Made by a program: the position numbers and the translations under genes. Of a DNA stretch of 64,000 bases, positions 56,934 to 64,000 are shown one piece after another. Numbering within the stretch: position 1 is the stretch's first letter; every line of letters starts with the position of its first letter. Source of the stretch: Spirochaetaceae bacterium (GTDB taxonomy: Bacteria > Spirochaetota > Spirochaetia > DSM-27196 > SKKC01); NCBI GenBank assembly GCA_007694005.1, contig RECN01000059.1, positions 1 to 64,000 on the forward strand. Direction: 5' to 3'. The notes beneath the pieces were generated by a model. It did no database searches, was not told the DNA's origin, and saw only the letters and a list, made by a program, of their open reading frames with translations.

Positions 56934-58113
56934 CCTGCCCTCCGCCTGAAGACCGCCGATAGCGCAGGACAGCCGGCACGCCGAGCTCCTGATTCTCAGG
57001 ACTGTCGCTCTCAAACAGCTCTCCGGAGTGGTCCCGCTGGGTGCGACCGCTTGTCATATTGACCCATTCTTCGAGACTGATGTACTCGCTTTTGGAACGG
57101 TCCTCCGACTCCGGGGCCCGCCGGGGAATGTCGTCCGATGAAAAACCGGTCGCGATGACCGTTACCTTGACCTCATCATCGAGGGTTTCGTCGATCGTGG
57201 TACCGGCAATAATGAGGGCATCGTCGTCCGCATTGCTGGTAATGATATTGAGTACTTCCTCGTACTCAGTGAGCGAGAAGTCGGGACCCCCGGTTACGTT
57301 TACCAGCAGACCTTTGGACCCCTCGATACGGGCGTCTTCGAGAAGCGGATTATTGATGGCATTGGTCGCGGCATCGACTGCCCGATTATCGCCTTCCCCG
57401 TTTCCGATGCCCATGAGTGCATCACCATTGCCCTTCATGATCGTCCGTACATCGGCAAAGTCGATGTTTATGTCGCCCGGACGGGTTATGAGGTCAGAGA
57501 TACCCTGTACACCCTGACGCAATACGTCATCAGCGATGCGCAGCGCCTGCGTCATGGGGGTGCGTCGGTCGACGATCTTCAGCAGATGCTGGTTCGGAAT
57601 TGTGATCAGGGTATCGCAATGCTCCCTGAGACGCGCGATTCCGTCGTCTGCCAGCCTTGACTTGTACTTTCCTTCGTGGTTAAACGGCCGCGTTACAACC
57701 GCAACGGTCAGGATACCCATTTCACGGGCGATGCCCGCGATGACCGGTGCTGCACCGGTTCCGGTTCCTCCGCCCATACCTGCGGTAATGAAGACCATGT
57801 CGGCACCCTGTATCAGGTCCTTGATCTCCTCGCGGTCTTCCTGAGCAGCCTTTTCACCGACGGAGGGGTCACCACCGGCGCCGAGTCCTCCCGTGAGTTT
57901 ACTTCCCAGCGGCATCCTGGTTTCAGCGTGAGACCGCTGCAGGGCCTGCAGATCGGTATTCACCGCTACAAACTCGACGTTTCGCAGGCCGGCGGCGATC
58001 ATGCGGTTTACGGCGTTACCACCGCCACCACCGACGCCTATTACCTTAATGATCGTCGGACTTCCGACTTCGTGGTCAAACCCGCTTCCATTATCAAGAA
58101 TTTCGAACTTCAT
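56926..58113 (-). CDS. ftsZ: Cell division GTPase FtsZ
   Basis: [37 protein letters not shown]; start MKFEILDN with GGAGGGG upstream. Confidence 0.98.
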   Translation of the reverse strand: MKFEILDNGSGFDHEVGSPTIIKVIGVGGGGGNAVNRMIAAGLRNVEFVAVNTDLQALQRSHAETRMPLGSKLTGGLGAGGDPSVGEKAAQEDREEIKDLIQGADMVFITAGMGGGTGTGAAPVIAGIAREMGILTVAVVTRPFNHEGKYKSRLADDGIARLREHCDTLITIPNQHLLKIVDRRTPMTQALRIADDVLRQGVQGISDLITRPGDINIDFADVRTIMKGNGDALMGIGNGEGDNRAVDAATNAINNPLLEDARIEGSKGLLVNVTGGPDFSLTEYEEVLNIITSNADDDALIIAGTTIDETLDDEVKVTVIATGFSSDDIPRRAPESEDRSKSEYISLEEWVNMTSGRTQRDHSGELFESDSPENQELGVPAVLRYRRSSGGGQGA

Positions 58114-58165
58114 AGCCCCTCCCAAGTCTATTCAGCTGACTTATGTGTTTTGTCGGTTGAATCGA

Positions 58166-59398
58166 TTACTCAAAAAAATTCCGTATCCATTTCCCCAGTG
58201 TCTGCAAGGTACGACCTCCTTCCCTCCGTCCGGAATCGATCCGCACCGGATCCATCTGTGCCGCGGCGTAGTGCACGAGTCCGACTGCAGTCGCAAACTC
58301 GGGTCGCTGATAGGCTTCAGGCAGACCTTTACGGTCCATGGGGCGCCCGATTCTCGCAGGACTCCCGAAGATGTCCTGCGCGAGATCAACCGCTCCGGGC
58401 ATTAACGCTCCACCACCGGTCAGGACGACACCCCCGCCGATAGATCGCAGGTAGCCCTTCCTGTCGAGCTTTTCCCTGACCATGCCGAAGATCTCTTCCA
58501 TTCGCGGCTGAATGATCTCTGCGAGGCCGCGACGCTGAATCGAAAGCGGCGGCCGCCCGCCGACACCGGGAATAATGACGGGCTCATTGTCGTCGACCAT
58601 ATCCACGTAACAGCAACCCGCTTCACGCTTGATGCGCTCCGCACTGTCCACCGGTGTTTTCAGCATGATGGAAATGTCGTTCGTCACCTGCGCTCCGCCT
58701 ATTCCGACGACCCCGGTGTAATACGGAGCTCCATCCGAGTAGACGAGCATGTCGGTTGTCCCGCCGCCGAGGTCGAGTAGCAGTACACCTAACTCGCGTT
58801 CATCGGTGGAAAGCACCGAACCTGCCGAAGCGAGGCCGTCGAGGACCATGTGATCGACTCGAAACCCTGCCCGATTGATGCATTTGACCAGGTTCTGTGC
58901 GCTGGTCACGCTTCCGGTAATGATGTGAACTTCGCATTCGAGCCGAACACCGATCATGTCGAGCGGGTTCCGGATTCCCGCCTGATCATCCACGATGAAC
59001 TCCTGCGGAATGACGTGAAGTATCTCCCTGTCCATGGGAATGACCACCGCTCGAGCGGCGTCAATGACCCGATCGACATCAACCTGTGTAATCTCCCGTC
59101 CGCGCCCGGTCACAGCCACAACGCCACGTGAGTTCATTCCCTCGACGTGCCCGCCGGCCACTCCGGTGACAACAGCCTGTACTTCACGGCCTGCGTTCTG
59201 CTCCGCTTCCTCTATGGCTTCAGCGACACTTCGCAAGGTTGCTTCGATATTGATGACGACACCTCGTCGAAGTCCCGAGGACGCAGCAACACCCATACCC
59301 AGAAACTCCGCTTCTCCTGTCTCGGTCATTTCAGCGATGACCGCACAGACCTTACTGGTTCCTATATCAAGCGCCACTATTGTGGAGTCTATCGCCAT
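58166..59398 (-). CDS. ftsA: Cell division protein FtsA
   Basis: TIVALDIGTSKVCAVIAE; LLDLGGGTTDMLVY; VVLTGGGALMPG; C-terminal amphipathic WIRNFFE. Confidence 0.97.
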   Translation of the reverse strand: MAIDSTIVALDIGTSKVCAVIAEMTETGEAEFLGMGVAASSGLRRGVVINIEATLRSVAEAIEEAEQNAGREVQAVVTGVAGGHVEGMNSRGVVAVTGRGREITQVDVDRVIDAARAVVIPMDREILHVIPQEFIVDDQAGIRNPLDMIGVRLECEVHIITGSVTSAQNLVKCINRAGFRVDHMVLDGLASAGSVLSTDERELGVLLLDLGGGTTDMLVYSDGAPYYTGVVGIGGAQVTNDISIMLKTPVDSAERIKREAGCCYVDMVDDNEPVIIPGVGGRPPLSIQRRGLAEIIQPRMEEIFGMVREKLDRKGYLRSIGGGVVLTGGGALMPGAVDLAQDIFGSPARIGRPMDRKGLPEAYQRPEFATAVGLVHYAAAQMDPVRIDSGRREGGRTLQTLGKWIRNFFE

Positions 59399-60324
59399 GA
59401 ATCGCCCTCTCCCCGCAGGGTATAGACCACATCGCGACCACGCAAGTCTATCTCGGCCACGTTCTCTTCTCCGTACTCAGCACGTACGTAACTGATGATG
59501 CGCAGCGCCTGTTCGTAAGTCTCCGGCCGGGCGCGCGCGTCGAGACGGACCGGTATCGCCGCATTGAGCGGATAGAGCACCGTCTCGAACCTTCGTCCGA
59601 CCGGCACGAGCCGGATCTCGCTTATGAGATTGAACAGATCGGGGTGTTCGCGACGCAGCACGGTCAGATCCTGAAATAGACCAAGTATCTCATCCGGCAG
59701 CGCGTCTCCGAAGCTGAAGTTCCTGAACTGTATCCCGCTGATTATGGGGAGTGTCAGATCGCCTGCGCGTGCATCCCGAAAGAGCACACCGTCCTGGTCG
59801 CCGGCCACGGGTATCACCCCGGTGTCCGTTGCCACGTCGATCACAAACAGAGGCGTTCGACCCTGAAGGTCAATAATGAGCGTATCCGGAAACACCCGGG
59901 TCACGTGCGCACTGCGGACAGCCGGTAGTGACGATAGCCGTTGCTCGATCGCGCGTGTGTCTACGTGCAGATACAGAACCCGACCCGATAAGCCTGTAGC
60001 TTCCAGAAGCTGCTCACGCGAAAGAACCACATCACCGTCGACTCTCACCGTAGAGATAGCGAGATTCGGGGCTATGACGTGCTGAAATGTAAGCTCACCC
60101 GCCGCGATTGTAATAACTGTGAGTACGAGACCGATAATGAGCGTTCGAACGAGTCGTATGCGCTTACCGGTCGATTCTCCCTGAACAGTGGCGCGCTCCG
60201 TATTTCGCGTACTCTGCCGACCTGAAAGCCGATCGGTGCCACTCTGAGCGAAACGGAACCTGGCATCGTGGGAAGGCTGCGACCATGCCTCGGGTGCGCG
60301 AGTCCGCACTGCATCATCAGCCAT
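59389..60324 (-). CDS. ftsQ: Cell division protein FtsQ/DivIB
   Basis: Single TM, POTRA-like ISTVRVDGDVVLSREQLLEATGLSGRVLYLHVDTRAIEQRLSSLPAVRSAHVTRVFPDTLIIDLQGRTP. Confidence 0.9.
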   Translation of the reverse strand: MADDAVRTRAPEAWSQPSHDARFRFAQSGTDRLSGRQSTRNTERATVQGESTGKRIRLVRTLIIGLVLTVITIAAGELTFQHVIAPNLAISTVRVDGDVVLSREQLLEATGLSGRVLYLHVDTRAIEQRLSSLPAVRSAHVTRVFPDTLIIDLQGRTPLFVIDVATDTGVIPVAGDQDGVLFRDARAGDLTLPIISGIQFRNFSFGDALPDEILGLFQDLTVLRREHPDLFNLISEIRLVPVGRRFETVLYPLNAAIPVRLDARARPETYEQALRIISYVRAEYGEENVAEIDLRGRDVVYTLRGEGDSWR

Positions 60325-61462
60325 GGAGCTCCTCCGGATCGGACACCGATCGTGAAACATTCAACAGGAAACCACACGCAAGCAGAGTGACAAGCATGCT
60401 CGATCCGCCGGAGCTGAAGAACGGCAACGGCACACCGGTTGCCGGCACAGCCCCGGCCACGACGGCGATGTTCAGCAGCGCCTGAAACACGATCATGGAC
60501 GTAACGCCAAACGCGAGAAAACTTCGAAACGTATCGGGCGCTCGCATCGCGATGTAATAGCCTCTCCACGCGAAAACCGTAAACAGGGCGATAATGGCGA
60601 CGACTCCGACGAGCCCGAGCTCTTCGGCGACGACGGCAAACACGAAGTCCGAATGCACTTCCGGGAGCGCGCCCATTTTCTGTGTACCCAGTCCGATACC
60701 GACCCCCCATGCGCCACCGCTTTCGAGCGCCCGTTCGGCGGCGAGGATCTGGAAACCGGAACCCGCGGGGTCAAGCGACGGGTCGAGAAACGCGAGCAGG
60801 CGACGCACGCGATGTTCCCGGCTGAGAAGCAGAATCACCGCGAGAGGAGTCGAAACGAGGCCCAGTCCGAAGAAATATCTCAGCGGAGCGCCTGCTACGA
60901 AAAACATCGCCATGCCAAGCACAAACACAAAAACGGCCGTCGAGAAGTCGTTCTGCACGTAAATCAGGAACGAGAATAACGCGAGAACAAGAAACGGCGG
61001 CAAAAGCGTGTTGACCGCGTCGTCCATGGAGTCCTGCTTATTACTCAGGAGATGTGCAAGATAGATCACCATGACCAGCTTGACGAGCTCGCTCGGCTGG
61101 AAGCTGCGCCCGAAGACGAAGATCCATCGGCGCGCACCCTGAAGCGATGCCCCTATGCCAGGAACAAAGGTAAGCGACATAAGTACGAGCGCTCCAAGAA
61201 GCATGACCGGGAGAAATTTGCGCATCCTGTCGAGCGAAACCGTTGCCGGGAGGATTGCGAGCACCGCTCCGAGCAGCGTAAACAGGCCCTGCGTGCGGAA
61301 GAATCGATACGGATCGCCGAAGAGGTGCCCGGCGCGGAAGAACGAACTGGAGAAGAGGACCGTGAGCCCGGTCCCTGTCAGAAGAACCACCGAGCCAAGC
61401 AGCATCGAGTCAACCGATCGTTTGAGATGCACCCGTTCAGCGCTGAAACTGTAGGATGCCAT
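60317..61462 (-). CDS. ftsW: SEDS glycosyltransferase FtsW
   Basis: GARRWIFVFGRSFQPSELVKLVMVIYLA; ATGVPLPFFSSGGSSMLVTLLACG. Confidence 0.95.
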   Translation of the reverse strand: MASYSFSAERVHLKRSVDSMLLGSVVLLTGTGLTVLFSSSFFRAGHLFGDPYRFFRTQGLFTLLGAVLAILPATVSLDRMRKFLPVMLLGALVLMSLTFVPGIGASLQGARRWIFVFGRSFQPSELVKLVMVIYLAHLLSNKQDSMDDAVNTLLPPFLVLALFSFLIYVQNDFSTAVFVFVLGMAMFFVAGAPLRYFFGLGLVSTPLAVILLLSREHRVRRLLAFLDPSLDPAGSGFQILAAERALESGGAWGVGIGLGTQKMGALPEVHSDFVFAVVAEELGLVGVVAIIALFTVFAWRGYYIAMRAPDTFRSFLAFGVTSMIVFQALLNIAVVAGAVPATGVPLPFFSSGGSSMLVTLLACGFLLNVSRSVSDPEELHG

Positions 61463-62913
61463 TACACAGCCTCCCCTTGTCCGACCGGTGTCGTCGCCGA
61501 AAGCGTTGCATCGACAACAGGGAGAAGCTTTTCAAGCCCGACCGCACGACTGCCTTTCAGAAGCACCACATCACCCGACCGGACAACCTTTCGCACCAGC
61601 GGTTCCGCGGCCTCAACGTCATCCGCCCAGAAATTCTGGCCGCTGAAACCCGCATGTTCGCAGGCCCGGTGCGCATCGCGCATGTGTGACCCCACGAACA
61701 CGACCGCCTGCACAGGCAGCATTGCGACACGCCCCCCGACGCGCTCGTGCTCTACGCGCGAGAGCTCACCGATCTCGAGCATGGAGCCGAGCACGCAGAC
61801 CTGACGACTGCCCGCTCCGACAGACAACAGGTCAAGCGACGCGTGCATCGATTGAGGATTCGCGTTGTAGCAGTCAAGAATTACGGTGCAGACACCACGG
61901 AGAATCTGCGCCCGGCCAAACATCGGCAGCACGGCCTCGATCCCCGCCTGTATGCTGTCGAGACTGATACCCATGGTGCGAGCGACGACGGCAGCCGCGA
62001 GCGCGTTCATGCCCATTGCCTGGCCGACCAGGTTAACGGCGATTTTCCGGCCACCAAAAGACAGAACGCCCCCCGCGAGCCCACGGGTACGGTAGCCTCC
62101 AAATTCGGGTGTTGCGCGTGATCCGAATCGAACGATCCGGCCACGAACTCCGGCAGCGAGCACCGAGGCGTATTCATCATCATCCGGAATAAAAGCGGTC
62201 TGCTTTCCGGTGAACTGCGAGAAGATCATGCGTTTTTCGCGGGCGACACCTTCGCGTGTATGAACGAACTCGGTATGCGCAAGACCGGTGTTCGTAACGA
62301 TGGCGTAATCAGGTCTCACCAGCTCGGTGAGCAGAGCAATCTGTCCTATACCGTCCATTGCAATCTCGAATACGGCGAAACGATGATCGGAACCGATTTC
62401 GAGCATGGCCATTGGCAGGCCGATTTCGCTGTTAAGATTCCCTCTGCTTCGCCAGGTCGCCCCGGCAGTCGAGAGTATCGAAGCGATCAGCTCCTTCGTC
62501 GTCGTCTTTCCGTTACTTCCGGTGACACCGACTTTTACCAGACCGGGAAAGCGGGCGAGATGCGCTCTCGCCAGTCGTTGCAGGACGTAGAGAGGATCGT
62601 CGCACGACAGAACGGTCACGTTTTGATACAGAGCGTCTTCCTGAAGGTCCTGCAGAACCTCATCGACCCGATCATCACGGACAATAACAAGACGGGCACC
62701 TTTCGATACGGCGTCCCGGACGTAGGTGTGACCATCGGCAAAGCGGCCCGGAAGCGCAACGAACGCACAGCCTTCGGTGGTGATGCGGGAATCGACGACA
62801 ACACCGAAGAAGTCATTCCGCATGCGTGAATGCACGGTGTGCGGGATAGCTTCATTCGACAGCACCTGCAGGTAGAACTCGGACGTGATTCGAGGAAAAG
62901 CCTTCGCACTCAC
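61462..62913 (-). CDS. murF: UDP-MurNAc-pentapeptide synthetase MurF
   Basis: VGVTGSNGKTTTKELIASIL; LDCYNANPQSMHASLDLL; GTG start overlapping ftsL. Confidence 0.96.
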   Translation of the reverse strand: MSAKAFPRITSEFYLQVLSNEAIPHTVHSRMRNDFFGVVVDSRITTEGCAFVALPGRFADGHTYVRDAVSKGARLVIVRDDRVDEVLQDLQEDALYQNVTVLSCDDPLYVLQRLARAHLARFPGLVKVGVTGSNGKTTTKELIASILSTAGATWRSRGNLNSEIGLPMAMLEIGSDHRFAVFEIAMDGIGQIALLTELVRPDYAIVTNTGLAHTEFVHTREGVAREKRMIFSQFTGKQTAFIPDDDEYASVLAAGVRGRIVRFGSRATPEFGGYRTRGLAGGVLSFGGRKIAVNLVGQAMGMNALAAAVVARTMGISLDSIQAGIEAVLPMFGRAQILRGVCTVILDCYNANPQSMHASLDLLSVGAGSRQVCVLGSMLEIGELSRVEHERVGGRVAMLPVQAVVFVGSHMRDAHRACEHAGFSGQNFWADDVEAAEPLVRKVVRSGDVVLLKGSRAVGLEKLLPVVDATLSATTPVGQGEAV

Positions 62914-63203
62914 TGCCTGCGCTCCAATGCGGAACTCAGCGCTTCCACGCGGGGGCCGGCGAAGGTCTGCTCGAGTCCGAACACCTCCCTTGAGAGGCGA
63001 TCTATTCGCGCAGGTGAGCTTAGAGCAGATACGCTGGTGATTGCCCGCTTGTTTGCCTCAAGCAGAGTTCGTTGTTGAGACTCCGCCTGGCGGATCTCAC
63101 GCTGCACACGGTCAAAACGGAAGGCCTGATGTGCGTTGACGAAGAGAAGAACCGGCACAAGAGCTATGAGTATCCAGGCAACAATGGACAGACGCTTCAC
63201 CAT
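62910..63203 (-). CDS. ftsL: FtsL-like division protein
   Basis: Short bitopic coiled-coil protein between rsmH and murF. Confidence 0.75.
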   Translation of the reverse strand: MVKRLSIVAWILIALVPVLLFVNAHQAFRFDRVQREIRQAESQQRTLLEANKRAITSVSALSSPARIDRLSREVFGLEQTFAGPRVEALSSALERRQ

Positions 63204-64000
63204 GACTCCTCGATCCGGGTCTTCTCGACAACACGAAGCTTGGCGCTTCGAGAGGCCGGATTTCCGGCGACTTCCTCGTACGATGGCACAACAGGCCTGC
63301 GGGTAAGAATCGTTATTCGCTCACCCTCAGGCATTGCCACCGTATCTATTAGTTTCGGCGCGAACTTCGAAGCAGTAGAGTGCTTTGCCGTGACCGCAGA
63401 GCGACCGACAGCCGATTCGTCACCGGATGCAGCTCGAAACGCCCATTTTACCAGCCGGTCTTCAAGGCTGTGAAACGTAATGACTGCCATGCGACCGTGA
63501 TCGGGAGACAAGGCTGCGAGCGCTCGTGGAAGAGCCGTCCGGAGACGCTCCAGCTCGGCGTTGACCGCGATACGGAGGGCCTGAAAGGTCCTCGTCGCCG
63601 GATTGATGCGCCCGCGACGGTACGCCGCAGGCACTGCCGACGTTACCGTTTCAACCAGATCACCGGTAGTGCGAAGACCACCAGCGCTCCTGACACGAAC
63701 GATCGCAGCTGCAATGCGACGACTGTACCGCTCCTCGCCAAACACATAAATGATGTCGGCCAGATCTTCCTGCGAAATACCCGACAGCAGCTCGGCTGCA
63801 CTCATGACGGAATCGGAGAGACGCATGTCCAGTGGCTCATCCTCCCGGAACGTAAAGCCACGGCCTGAACCTGCGAGATGGAAAGTACTGATGCCAAGAT
63901 CGAAGAGGATGCGATGAGGTCGGGCGCCTGTGTATGACAACCAGAAGTCATCATACCAGGCGCACACAAACTCCACCTGCGACGCACGCGGCCCCAGAAA
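63197..64000 (-). CDS. rsmH: 16S rRNA m4C1402 methyltransferase RsmH, N-terminus beyond the window
   Basis: ILFDLGISTFHLAGSGRGFTFREDEPLDMRLSD; ITFHSLEDRLVKWAFR; reading continues to the right edge. Confidence 0.94.
   Translation of the reverse strand, partial: FLGPRASQVEFVCAWYDDFWLSYTGARPHRILFDLGISTFHLAGSGRGFTFREDEPLDMRLSDSVMSAAELLSGISQEDLADIIYVFGEERYSRRIAAAIVRVRSAGGLRTTGDLVETVTSAVPAAYRRGRINPATRTFQALRIAVNAELERLRTALPRALAALSPDHGRMAVITFHSLEDRLVKWAFRAASGDESAVGRSAVTAKHSTASKFAPKLIDTVAMPEGERITILTRRPVVPSYEEVAGNPASRSAKLRVVEKTRIEESW

Noticed and set aside
1-64000. CRISPR arrays, tRNA/rRNA genes, insertion sequences, prophage
   Set aside because: No direct-repeat arrays, tRNA-like folds, transposase or phage proteins were recognised in the sequence or ORF list; xerC and xerD look like housekeeping recombinases.

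Overview
High-GC spirochaete-type chromosomal window, identified from gene content and order: a periplasmic-flagella operon with FlbB, FlbD, FapA and a WhiG/FliA sigma factor. Plus-strand genes: a heterodimeric ABC exporter, tatD, purFMND and eda. Minus-strand genes at the left: a degenerate-M23/bactofilin/YaaR cassette, rlmB, an EF-hand-like secreted protein, grpE-dnaK-dnaJ and an IclR regulator. From 18.5 kb to the right edge every gene is on the minus strand. This run covers division genes (rsmH-ftsL-murF-ftsW-ftsQ-ftsA-ftsZ), xerD-TPR-dprA-xerC-hslV-hslU, the flagellar genes flgB to fliA/fapA, and a tail made of a SwrB-like protein, an Hsp70, a J-domain/HEAT protein and a CheA-like kinase. 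The strongest leads are: (1) FlgE has Ser at the exact position of the Cys that forms the spirochaetal hook lysinoalanine crosslink; (2) an Hsp70/J-HEAT/CheA-like module sits in the flagellar operon; (3) a sigma-28-like promoter overlapped by a perfect inverted repeat lies upstream of flgB; (4) the bactofilin-linked M23 protein has lost its zinc ligands. No tRNA, rRNA, CRISPR array or mobile element was recognised. All calls come from reading the sequence; no searches were run.
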